16,588 nucleotides of DNA from JAWVZH01 sp033722295 (GCA_033722295.1 JAWVZH010000057.1:1-16588); one strand, 5' to 3'. Numbered from the stretch's first letter, positions 1-6,405 are shown. Notes: generated from the letters alone by a model not told the origin. Translations and numbers: made by a program.

Positions 1-262
1 ACCCCGGAAACTACACATTATTAGAGACTTAGGGAACACCAAATATCCTTCAAACCGTGCGGTTTCGGTGTTTAACGAAGATGCTGTTTCGAGTGTCTTC
101 GTTAACCCGAACACCAAAAGAAATTGATAGTACCTTGATGTGAATAAGAAAGGACACAGCTTCCTCCTTCTCAGTTCACCTTGTATTAATATAATGCGGT
201 GGCCTTGAGTGAACCAACAAATTTCAGGGATAAGGTTCTAGTGCAGCTTTTAGTTGTGTAGA
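1..262. other. Left-edge region without a confident gene; stem-loops
   Basis: No recognisable gene lies here. Frame 2 on the plus strand is open from the window edge to a TGA at 125-127, about 41 codons. It could be the tail of a gene entering from the left, and its final part (YPSN, then VSVFN, then VF) faintly recalls the start of a gliding-motility type C-terminal domain, but it lacks the usual FNRWG core. The same stretch is rich in inverted repeats: AAACC at 52-56 pairs with GGTTT at 61-65, and GGTGT at 67-71 plus TTAACGAAGA at 72-81 pair with TCTTCGTTAA at 96-105 plus ACACC at 111-115. AACACCAAA occurs twice, at 35-43 and 110-118, so the 67-73 strand could pair with either copy. A structured RNA or a palindromic repeat is as likely as coding sequence. 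From 128 to 262 I see nothing further. Confidence 0.3.
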
Positions 263-290
263 AAAAAGGCTCCGGATCCGGAGCCTTTTT
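263..290. terminator. Perfect palindromic, probably bidirectional terminator
   Basis: A perfect 28-bp palindrome has arms AAAAAGGCTCCGGA and TCCGGAGCCTTTTT. Read in either direction it gives a GC-rich stem preceded by an A-tract and followed by a T-tract, the classical intrinsic terminator design on both strands. It would end any plus-strand transcript entering from the left edge, and back up the minus-strand terminator at 318-350. Confidence 0.8.
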
Positions 291-317
291 ATTTTCGATA
301 TGTCATCATGCACAATT

Positions 318-350
318 AAAAAAGTCCCAGAGGCCTAACACCTCTGGAAC
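318..350 (-). terminator. Intrinsic terminator of the persulfide dioxygenase gene
   Basis: On the minus strand, directly after the stop of the gene at 382-1806, CCAGAGG (complement of 341-347) pairs with CCTCTGG (complement of 327-333) around a 7-nt loop. A run of six U follows (complement of 318-323). Placement, stem and U-tract all fit Rho-independent termination. Confidence 0.8.
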
Positions 351-381
351 TCCCCAATTAAATCCAATCAATCTAATCCAA

Positions 382-1806
382 TTATAGCATCGTTTTCGGA
401 CTGACATAATCTGTAGTCTCGAACAGTTCACTTTCCTTAAGTGCATCAAATCCACCATCTACATTGATGAAGTTGTCATAACCTTTGGACTTGAGGATAG
501 AGGAAAATATCATAGAACGGTACCCTCCTTTGCAGTGTACAAAGTATTTTTTATCGGGATCTACCTCTGAAAGATTCTTCTCTATATAGTCAAGAGGAGT
601 ATTCTGTGCATCTACCACATGCTCGCTGTCGTATTCACTGTTACGTCTGACATCCAGGACCTTCCAGTCATTTTCAGATTTCATTTTCTTCTTCATTTCA
701 GCAGGTTTCATCGACTTGATCTCTTCTGTATCAAATCCTGCCTTTTCCCATGCTTTAATACCACCCTCCAGGTAACCCTTCACGTTGTCAAATCCTACAC
801 GGGCAAACCTGGTTACAGCCTCTTCTTCTTTACCCTCTTCACTCACGAAGACTATCTTCTGATTGACATCCTTGAGCAGGGTGCCTACCCATGGGGCGAA
901 ATCCCCATCCAACCCAACATTCCAACTTCCGGGAACGAATGCTTTTTCAAATACTTCAGGATCTCGGGTATCGATAATAGCGACATCATCTTGCTCAGCA
1001 AGAGTTCTGAATTGTTGAGGAGGTAATGGTGTCGTACCTTCCTCGATCACCTCATCCAAATGTTCGTATCCCTTGATGTTCATCAGCACGTTTTGAGGGA
1101 AATAACCGGGAGGAGGTGTGAGACCGGTCAGGAGTTCTTCGATGAATTCAGCCTTCGTCATATCAGGTTTCAGCGCATAATTCGTGCGTTTTTGATGGCC
1201 AAGTGTATCGGTCGTATCACTACTCATCATTTTGCCACACGCACTACCTTGACCATGTCCTGGATAGACTATAATATCATCATCCAGTGGCATGATCTTA
1301 TTTCTCAGGCTATCATAAAGGTGGGCGGCAAGTTTTTCCTCGGTGAGTTCTTCTATCACCTTTTGAGCAAGGTCGGGCCTTCCCACATCGCCTATGAACA
1401 ACGTATCACCTGTAAATAAGCCTCTCTTCTTCCCATCTTTATCAATCAGCAGGTAACAGCTACTCTCCATTGTATGTCCTGGAGTATGTAACAGCCTTAA
1501 GGTGAGATCACCGATCTTAAATTCCTCATTGTCCTTGGCTATATAAGCATCAAAGCCTGTCTCCATTGTGGTTGGACCATAGACGATGGTTGCTCCTGTT
1601 TTATCCGCCAAATCAACATGACCCGAAACGAAATCAGCATGAAAGTGCGTCTCAAACACATACTTGATCTTAGCACCTCGTTCCTTTGCCATTTCAATGT
1701 ATGGATCCACTTCCCTCAGTGGGTCTATAATTGCAGCTTCACCATTACTTTCGATATAGTAGGCGGCTTCCGCCAGGCAACCGGTATACATTTGTTTGAC
1801 GTACAT
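382..1806 (-). CDS. CstB/ETHE1-like persulfide dioxygenase with two rhodanese domains
   Basis: This 474-residue cytoplasmic protein probably oxidises persulfide sulfur to sulfite or thiosulfate. Residues 1-210 are a metallo-beta-lactamase fold of the persulfide dioxygenase type: T53-H-F-H-A-D58, HTPGH at 107-111, GDT with D134, and PGHG with H184. By alignment with ETHE1, H54, H111 and D134 are the expected mononuclear iron ligands. Residues about 265-357 form a rhodanese domain whose active-site Cys is missing (FVSEEGKEE at 320-328), so it is a pseudo-rhodanese. Residues about 370-462 form a second rhodanese with an intact HCKGGYRS loop and catalytic C425. MBL, pseudo-rhodanese, active rhodanese is the order known for CstB. 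No sulfide:quinone reductase or CstR-like repressor is in view. The ATG at 1806 fits the family N-terminus. The exact product is inferred from the family. Confidence 0.9.
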   Translation of the reverse strand: MYVKQMYTGCLAEAAYYIESNGEAAIIDPLREVDPYIEMAKERGAKIKYVFETHFHADFVSGHVDLADKTGATIVYGPTTMETGFDAYIAKDNEEFKIGDLTLRLLHTPGHTMESSCYLLIDKDGKKRGLFTGDTLFIGDVGRPDLAQKVIEELTEEKLAAHLYDSLRNKIMPLDDDIIVYPGHGQGSACGKMMSSDTTDTLGHQKRTNYALKPDMTKAEFIEELLTGLTPPPGYFPQNVLMNIKGYEHLDEVIEEGTTPLPPQQFRTLAEQDDVAIIDTRDPEVFEKAFVPGSWNVGLDGDFAPWVGTLLKDVNQKIVFVSEEGKEEEAVTRFARVGFDNVKGYLEGGIKAWEKAGFDTEEIKSMKPAEMKKKMKSENDWKVLDVRRNSEYDSEHVVDAQNTPLDYIEKNLSEVDPDKKYFVHCKGGYRSMIFSSILKSKGYDNFINVDGGFDALKESELFETTDYVSPKTML

Positions 1807-2102
1807 AATCTATCTTTTTTAGTTCATTAATATGAATATATGACACTAATATCATACATATATGTGCGGTTGTCAGTGATTTCGATCACACTCAAGAATG
1901 ATCTGCATGAAAATCCATCCGTTGATCCTGGATCATAATTTACTTTAAAACCTACCAGGCATGGACCTTGGAGATATGAACTTGAACTAATAATTGATGT
2001 GGAAGGAAGCAAAAAGATCAGATTGCAGATTCGGGTCAAGCGAGCCGAACATTAAGGACCTCGGAGCCATTAATCTGACAGAACATTCTGCCTATCGGTA
2101 AT
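1807..2102. other. Intergenic region upstream of the persulfide dioxygenase
   Basis: About 300 bases separate the persulfide dioxygenase from the tRNA terminator. A 70-codon minus-strand frame at 1827-2039 has no recognisable domain and low-complexity S/Y-rich composition, so I do not call it a gene. Two short palindromes lie here: the CRP/FNR-like site at 1875-1890, and TGATCC-T-GGATCA at 1923-1935. The leader just before the ATG is A-rich without a clear Shine-Dalgarno sequence, as is usual in Bacteroidota. Confidence 0.5.
1875..1890. promoter_or_regulatory. Candidate CRP/FNR-family operator
   Basis: The sequence AGTGATTTCGATCACA matches the CRP-family consensus TGTGA-N6-TCACA at nine of ten half-site positions; the outer 5' base is A. 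It also reads as GTGAT-N4-ATCAC, the spacing of FNR sites. Its centre is about 76 bp upstream of the persulfide dioxygenase ATG, a sensible place for an activator. With a single site and no regulator gene in view, this is a hypothesis. Confidence 0.4.
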
Positions 2103-2137
2103 ATAAAAAAAGGGATAACCATCTCTGATTATCCCTT
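2103..2137 (-). terminator. Intrinsic terminator of tRNA-Ser
   Basis: Immediately after the tRNA 3' end on the minus strand, AAGGGATAA (complement of 2129-2137) pairs with TTATCCCTT (complement of 2110-2118) across a 10-nt loop. An uninterrupted U-tract follows (complement of 2103-2109). The stem begins at the final A of the encoded CCA. Confidence 0.85.
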
Positions 2138-2228
2138 GGCGGTGACGGGGGGATTCGAACCCCCGGTACCCGTTTCCGAGTACGCCGGTTTAGCAAACCG
2201 GTGGTTTAAGCCACTCACCCACGTCACC
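2137..2228 (-). tRNA. tRNA-Ser(GCT)
   Basis: On the minus strand the gene starts GGTGACG at 2228, which pairs perfectly with CGTCACC at 2141-2147, followed by discriminator G and a genome-encoded CCA. The anticodon stem-loop is CCGGT-TTGCTAA-ACCGG with anticodon GCT, decoding AGC and AGU. The T-arm carries GGTTCGAATCC. A long variable arm (GTACTCGGAAACGGGTAC) and a total of 92 nt are as expected for a class II serine tRNA. Its 5' part, 2207-2228, is duplicated at 2359-2380. Confidence 0.97.
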
Positions 2229-2244
2229 GTTTAAGCTTCTGGCT
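2207..2244. repeat. Direct repeat, copy 1 (tRNA-Ser 5' end plus flank)
   Basis: Thirty-eight bases starting TAAGCCACTCACCC and ending CTTCTGGCT match 2359-2396 with one mismatch (C2228 against T2380). Copy 1 covers the first 22 nt of the functional tRNA-Ser and 16 bp upstream of it. Confidence 0.95.
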
Positions 2245-2272
2245 CCTTGCTTCTGGCTTTTTCATTTTTGCT

Positions 2273-2308
2273 CTGAAGTCGAAATTCGGCAAGACTTCAG
2301 GATTTTTT
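2273..2308 (+). terminator. Orphan terminator-like hairpin
   Basis: CTGAAGTC at 2273-2280 pairs with GACTTCAG at 2293-2300 across 12 nt, followed two bases later by six T. On the plus strand this is the form of an intrinsic terminator. However, no plus-strand gene lies upstream; the tRNA runs the other way. It may belong to a palindromic element, or end an unannotated plus-strand transcript. Confidence 0.4.
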
Positions 2309-2336
2309 CTTTCAACAAACTCATTTGCCGTTTAGC

Positions 2337-2359
2337 ATCCCGACATTTATTGTCGGGAT
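2337..2359. repeat. Inverted repeat abutting the tRNA fragment
   Basis: ATCCCGACA at 2337-2345 and TGTCGGGAT at 2351-2359 form a perfect 9-bp stem with a 5-nt loop. There is no T-tract on either strand, so it is not a standard terminator. Its last base is the first base of the duplicated tRNA fragment. It looks like a short dispersed palindrome (REP-like). Confidence 0.7.
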
Positions 2360-2396
2360 AAGCCACTCACCCACGTCACTGTTTAAGCTTCTGGCT
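2359..2396. repeat. Direct repeat, copy 2: truncated tRNA-Ser 5' fragment
   Basis: This is the second copy of the 38-bp repeat, offset by 152 bp from the real tRNA. On the minus strand it reproduces the 5' acceptor strand and part of the D-arm (2359-2380), with the first base G changed to A, plus the same 16-bp upstream flank. It then stops at the inverted repeat 2337-2359, so it cannot fold as a tRNA. It is a tRNA remnant, not a gene. Confidence 0.85.
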
Positions 2397-2528
2397 TTTG
2401 GCATTCGGCTATTGAAAATCAAGTTCTGCCAACCACATTTTCAACGGCCGACAAATATAAAGGTTTGTTCAGAAACCGGGTCAAATTCAGATAAAATAAC
2501 ATGTGGTTTTGAGCTGTATTCGGGTTCC

Positions 2529-3935
2529 TCAGGCATTCAGGCTCATGCTGATCTTTTTTTCCAGATCAGTAACGGTTTCACGTATGAAAGTATCCGTATC
2601 GATCAGATCCTGCACAGCCTTACAGGAGTAGATGACCGTACTATGATCCCGTCCTCCAAAATTTTCACCAATGGTCTTGAGTGATTTGTTGGTCATATTT
2701 TTAGCCAGATACATGGACAACTGCCTTGCAATGACTATCGATCGCTTTCGTGTTTTGCCTTGTAGCTTTTCTATCGGAACATCAAAATGCTCGGCAACCA
2801 GCCTCTTTATATTCTCGACGGTAACTTCTTTATTGATCTGCTTCACAAAATTGCGAACCACTTCCTTGGCGAGAGTAACATTGACCTCCTTGCTGTTGAG
2901 AGTGCTTTGCGCGATCAATGAGATGAGCACGCCTTCCAGCTCCCTGATATTACTATGGATATTATAGCAGATGAACTCCACAACATCTCCAGGAAGATCA
3001 ATCCCTTCCTTGGACATCTTGGATTCCAGGATAGCGATCCTGGTCTCAAGGTCAGGTGTATGCAGATCTGCACTAAGTCCCCATTTAAATCGGGAGATCA
3101 GCCTTTCCTCCATGCCATCAAGCTGTTTGGCCGGACGATCTGAAGTGATCACGATCTGTCTTCCGCTTTGGTGCAGCTGATTAAAAATATGGAAGAATAT
3201 ATCCTGTGTTTTATGCCGGTTGGCAAGAAACTGAATGTCATCTATGATCAGTACATCTATATTTTGATAGAAATGTACAAAGTCATCGATAGCATTATTC
3301 TTAAGTGACTGGATGAACTGGTTTGTGAATTTCTCCGATGAAACGTACAATACAGCGCGATCCTTATTGTTCTCCAAAACAGCATTACCGATGGCCTGTG
3401 CAAGGTGGGTCTTTCCCAATCCAACATCTCCAAAAACAAACAGAGGATTGAATGCAGATTTGCCGGCGCTCTTGGCCACAGCAATACCTGCTGACCTTGC
3501 CAATCTGTTGCAATCCCCTTCGATAAAGGTATCAAAAGTGTAATTGATGTTGAGCTGAGGATCTATCTTGTCCTTCCTGATGCCAGGTATTACGAAAGGA
3601 TTCTTGATCTGCTCGGCTTTTAACTTGCCAAAATCCTCTTGTTCCTTCTGTTTCAGTTCGCCGGGTCGAGTGATCTTCCTGTGATCGTCAACAAGGATCT
3701 GGTACTCCAGACCGCCTTGTTCACCGATCTCCTGACGTATGGCCTTTCTAAGAAGTCCAATGTAATGCTCCTCAATCCATTCATAGAAAAACTTGTTAGG
3801 CACCTGGATGGTGAGGACATCGTCCTCCAATCGCACTGCTCTGATCGGCTCGAACCACGTTTTGAAACTACTCGGATTGGTGTTCTTTCGAATGATCTCA
3901 AGACAATTGTTCCATACGGTCTTTACATCTCTCAT
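2529..3935 (-). CDS. dnaA: Chromosomal replication initiator DnaA
   Basis: This is the replication initiator, which binds DnaA boxes and opens oriC. I choose the ATG at 3935 (MRDVKTVW, 468 residues). An in-frame TTG at 3965 would add ten residues (FNRCNRYCC) unlike the family N-terminus. Domain I spans about 1-80 (SSFKTWFEPI). Domain II is short. The AAA+ domain III has Walker A GDVGLGKT at 169-176, Walker B LIIDD at 229-233, and the arginine-finger box SRFKWG at 281-286. Domain IV ends with the DnaA signature GGRDHSTV at 427-434. Length and motifs are complete. There is no dnaN neighbour; the gene stands alone, which is frequent in Bacteroidota. The upstream gap has an AT-only block, but no exact TTATNCACA box that I can find. 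Confidence 0.97.
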   Translation of the reverse strand: MRDVKTVWNNCLEIIRKNTNPSSFKTWFEPIRAVRLEDDVLTIQVPNKFFYEWIEEHYIGLLRKAIRQEIGEQGGLEYQILVDDHRKITRPGELKQKEQEDFGKLKAEQIKNPFVIPGIRKDKIDPQLNINYTFDTFIEGDCNRLARSAGIAVAKSAGKSAFNPLFVFGDVGLGKTHLAQAIGNAVLENNKDRAVLYVSSEKFTNQFIQSLKNNAIDDFVHFYQNIDVLIIDDIQFLANRHKTQDIFFHIFNQLHQSGRQIVITSDRPAKQLDGMEERLISRFKWGLSADLHTPDLETRIAILESKMSKEGIDLPGDVVEFICYNIHSNIRELEGVLISLIAQSTLNSKEVNVTLAKEVVRNFVKQINKEVTVENIKRLVAEHFDVPIEKLQGKTRKRSIVIARQLSMYLAKNMTNKSLKTIGENFGGRDHSTVIYSCKAVQDLIDTDTFIRETVTDLEKKISMSLNA

Positions 3936-4233
3936 GCAGCAATAGCGATTACAGCGGTTAAACAAACCAATTCTTCAAAAAAATGCCAACTTTTATCGGT
4001 TAAACCGGTCAGGGAAAGGTATCACTAAACAAAGTGCGTAGATCAATCCGCGGGATAACAAAGGTGAAAAAATTTTATGAATTCATATGACTAATCCGGC
4101 CTGTGATTTTATCTTTTTTCGGGAATCAAACCGGTGCGCCACCCTTCATTTTTTTTAGTTCGTCTCTCTCAACTTGGAATATATATAAAAATATTATATA
4201 AAATATATCTGTCATGTGAAAATTACCAAAAAT
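3936..4233. other. dnaA upstream region with A+T-only tract
   Basis: This gap of about 298 bases lies between dnaA and the metallophosphatase. Bases 4178-4208 are 31 consecutive A/T bases, a possible easily melted segment. CGGTT-A-AACCG near 3996-4006 is a small palindrome. On the minus strand, TTGGTTTG resembles the Bacteroidota -7 element TAnnTTTG with one change, about 25-35 bp before the dnaA ATG, with a TTGG upstream; this is a weak promoter candidate. No exact DnaA box was found, so an origin here is unproven. Confidence 0.4.
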
Positions 4234-5148
4234 TTAGCTCACAAGATGTGCTTCGCACGTGACACATCGTGATTTGTAATTGCGCTCGAAGACAACATCG
4301 ACCCTACCCAGGAGTATGCCAGCCCAACCGACCTGGTGGATCACCACTTCTTCCCCTTTCCTGTTCAACTGTATGTCAGGTCCTTCCATAAAAGTATGGG
4401 TGTGACCACCCAAGATCAGATCAACATGCTCCGACTCTTTGGCTAGAATGACGTCTGACACCTTGTCACTTCGGTATCTGTAACCAAGATGAGACAGACA
4501 GATGACGTAATGACAACCCAGATCATTTTTAAGCTTACTGGCTGTATTGTTGACATTTCCGATAGGATCCAAATAACGGGTATTGCCATACAAGTTGCTC
4601 GCGACCAAACCATCCAGCTCAATCCCCGCACCACAAATGCCGATTTTTACTCCGCCTTTTTCAATTACCTGGTATGACAGAACTTTGTCAGCCATTGGGG
4701 TATCTCCAAAGTCATAGTTCGACGAGATCATTTGAAAAGAGGCATGCTGCATCTGATGTGCAAGGTTATCGATCCCTCCATCAAAGTCGTGATTGCCTAT
4801 GGTTGCGGCATCATACTTCATCTGACTCATCAACTTGAACTCCAGTTCTCCCAGGAACTTGTTGAAATAAGGCGTACCTTGAAATACATCACCCGCATCA
4901 AGCAGCAAGACCTGATCCTCCTCCTTCCTTATCCTGTCAATAATCGCTGCTCTGCGTGCGGCACCGCCAAGTCCTGCATTACGACTTCCATCCATAGGGA
5001 ATGGCTCGATCCGGCTGTGGGTATCATTGGTATGCAATATGGTCAGTTTTGCGAAGTCCTCGCTTCCGCGTGGCCAGCGGTGAAAGGGCGTTATAGCCAG
5101 AAATGCAGAAGCATTCAATCCCTTCCTTATAAATTCTCTCCTGATCAT
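4234..5148 (-). CDS. Tat-exported metallophosphatase (5'-nucleotidase N-terminal domain)
   Basis: This 304-residue calcineurin-like phosphoesterase corresponds to the catalytic half of UshA-type 5'-nucleotidases, which dephosphorylate nucleotides outside the cytoplasm. The N-terminus MIRREFIRKGLNASAFLAI is a twin-arginine signal. The dimetal motifs are all present: NDTH with D42 and H44, GDVFQG with D87, GNHD at 118-121, SH at 219-220, and GGHTHT at 247-252. The C-terminal substrate-binding domain is absent; it is encoded separately by the gene immediately upstream (5152-5892), 3 nt away, so the pair is surely cotranscribed. Tat export suggests metals are loaded in the cytoplasm. The true substrate could be another phosphoester such as a 2',3'-cyclic nucleotide. 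Confidence 0.9.
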   Translation of the reverse strand: MIRREFIRKGLNASAFLAITPFHRWPRGSEDFAKLTILHTNDTHSRIEPFPMDGSRNAGLGGAARRAAIIDRIRKEEDQVLLLDAGDVFQGTPYFNKFLGELEFKLMSQMKYDAATIGNHDFDGGIDNLAHQMQHASFQMISSNYDFGDTPMADKVLSYQVIEKGGVKIGICGAGIELDGLVASNLYGNTRYLDPIGNVNNTASKLKNDLGCHYVICLSHLGYRYRSDKVSDVILAKESEHVDLILGGHTHTFMEGPDIQLNRKGEEVVIHQVGWAGILLGRVDVVFERNYKSRCVTCEAHLVS

Positions 5149-5151
5149 GGC

Positions 5152-5892
5152 TTAGGACTGTATTGTTATTCTGCCATCGAGTGAAACATCATCGATGGTC
5201 TCTTTCATTTCAAGGTACCGGATGACCGCATCTCTGATCAAAACCCCTTTTTGGACACGATCTATATCTATCAGAAATTTGAGGCCATCACCTCCGTTGG
5301 CGATATAATCCGGCATGACCACGCCATATTTTTTGTCTGCCACCAGTGGCTCACCCCTTATCGTGATATTGACCGCCTTCTTGTCCTTGATCTGAAATCG
5401 CAACTCACGACTCACTGGCCATCCACCTACACTTGCCATTCGGTCTAATAGATGCCTGACCTCACTGCCCGACATACTTAAAAGAACCATCTCGTTGTCA
5501 AAAGGCATCAGTTCAAATACATTCCCCACTGTTACATTTCCAGCTCCCAACTGCGTTCGCCTAATTCCGCCATAATTCTGTATGGCAAAGGCTACAGGCT
5601 CGTCAAAAACCTCTTCGGCCTGGTTCATGATGACATCGGAAAACCAGTTCGTCAACGTTGATTCCGGCTTCCCTTTTTCGAGCATGGTTGTATTATAGGC
5701 CAGAACACGATCCATCTCGGCATCGAGCTCAATCTTATAGGGTTGAATCGTCGCCCATACCGATGAGTCAGCATCTATGCTCTCGTTTATCCGGGTCGAT
5801 GATACTTCTTCACGAGCAACATGATAAGTTTTGCAGCCTTGAAGCAGGAGTGCGTAAAAAGCGATGAAAAAATATATCCTGTAGTGCTTCAT
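5152..5892 (-). CDS. Lipoprotein, 5'-nucleotidase C-terminal domain
   Basis: This 246-residue protein matches the stand-alone C-terminal (nucleotide-binding) domain of 5'-nucleotidases. It has a lipoprotein signal with lipobox LLQG-C20, so it should be anchored in an envelope membrane. Family motifs are QNYGGIRR at 105-112, VTVGNVFELMPFDN at 120-133, and ANGGDG at 198-203, which in full-length enzymes contact the nucleobase and the domain hinge. The metal-binding domain is missing but is encoded 3 nt downstream. In the usual single-chain enzyme the catalytic domain comes first; here the gene order is reversed. It lies 9 nt after the DUF7935-like gene, consistent with a three-gene operon. Physical association of the two halves is inference. 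Confidence 0.9.
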   Translation of the reverse strand: MKHYRIYFFIAFYALLLQGCKTYHVAREEVSSTRINESIDADSSVWATIQPYKIELDAEMDRVLAYNTTMLEKGKPESTLTNWFSDVIMNQAEEVFDEPVAFAIQNYGGIRRTQLGAGNVTVGNVFELMPFDNEMVLLSMSGSEVRHLLDRMASVGGWPVSRELRFQIKDKKAVNITIRGEPLVADKKYGVVMPDYIANGGDGLKFLIDIDRVQKGVLIRDAVIRYLEMKETIDDVSLDGRITIQS

Positions 5893-5901
5893 TCTAATCT
5901 T

Positions 5902-6405
5902 CTAGATATAAAAGGTCGCTTCTTTTCTGATGGCGCTCAGCGCCTGATCCACGGGATCCACCTTTCGCGACTGTACTTTCTTTGTCAACGCAACAAAAAA
6001 GTCCAGGTCTTCATTCAGGCTATCATCAATGATGGAGAGAACCTCATCCTTGGCCAGCACAATGATCTTCCAAAGGTTATCACTTACGAAGATCTGCTGA
6101 GAAAGGTTGTGTTCGAATTCTTTCTGAATAGAGATCATCATGGCTTTGGCCAGGTCTTCCCGGGTAATGGACTTCTGATTCAGTCTGTAGAACAGGTTGG
6201 CCGGCCGTATCCGCTCACAGAACAGGGCCAGTCTTTCATAGGCTTGAAGTCTCAGCGGCAAGTTGCGTTCTGCCTTTTTATGTTGGTAATCCATTTCCTT
6301 GAGCCGGTATTGACCCTCCAGGAACTGTTTGAACATGAAGTAAACAGTCAGAAAAACGATCAGCGCCGGAACGACATATTTTAAGATCTCCAGAAAGGTT
6401 TGCAT
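5902..6405 (-). CDS. DUF7935-like membrane-anchored protein
   Basis: This 167-residue protein has one N-terminal transmembrane helix (about residues 8-27, ILKYVVPALIVFLTVYFMF). A charged region that is probably coiled-coil follows, with the conserved stretch LPLRLQAYERLALFCERI at about 50-67, then a helical C-terminal domain. The LQAYERL..F.ERI pattern is what I know from a small Bacteroidota-restricted family of unknown function (DUF7935). I use the ATG at 6405; a TTG three bases further upstream is possible. It is the first gene of the cluster that continues into the split 5'-nucleotidase, with a 9-nt gap. No catalytic motif is visible and no function is assigned. Confidence 0.75.
   Translation of the reverse strand: MQTFLEILKYVVPALIVFLTVYFMFKQFLEGQYRLKEMDYQHKKAERNLPLRLQAYERLALFCERIRPANLFYRLNQKSITREDLAKAMMISIQKEFEHNLSQQIFVSDNLWKIIVLAKDEVLSIIDDSLNEDLDFFVALTKKVQSRKVDPVDQALSAIRKEATFYI

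Larger units (their letters stand above)
2229..2528. other. Repeat- and hairpin-rich gap between tRNA-Ser and dnaA
   Basis: This 300-base stretch has no supportable gene. It holds three copies of GCTTCTGGCT (2235-2244, 2249-2258, 2387-2396) and a degenerate fourth near 2401-2410. It also holds two inverted repeats (2273-2300 and 2337-2359), a copy of the tRNA 5' end (2359-2380), and a distant 8-bp inverted pair, AACCACAT at 2431-2438 with ATGTGGTT at 2501-2508. No convincing terminator for dnaA is visible. Confidence 0.7.

Noticed and set aside
619..1830. Plus-strand open frames of 70-135 codons inside the persulfide dioxygenase gene
   Set aside because: They are antisense shadows of a fully supported gene, with no domain or plausible composition.
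1827..2039. 70-codon minus-strand frame upstream of the persulfide dioxygenase
   Set aside because: No recognisable motif, no ribosome-binding signal, and it overlaps the palindromes and probable promoter region.
2235..2410. CRISPR-like array from repeated GCTTCTGGCT units
   Set aside because: Units are about 10 bp and spaced irregularly, and no cas genes are present; it is a degenerate short repeat.
2325..2684. Plus-strand 119-codon frame across the repeat region and the dnaA 3' end
   Set aside because: It overlaps dnaA antisense and the tRNA-derived repeat; composition and position suggest chance.
3936..3965. TTG start adding ten residues to DnaA
   Set aside because: The added residues, rich in Cys and Arg, do not resemble DnaA N-termini; the ATG at 3935 gives the expected start.
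3936..4233. A defined oriC with DnaA boxes
   Set aside because: No exact TTATNCACA was found on either strand; the best candidate, TGTGAAAAT near 4215, has two mismatches.
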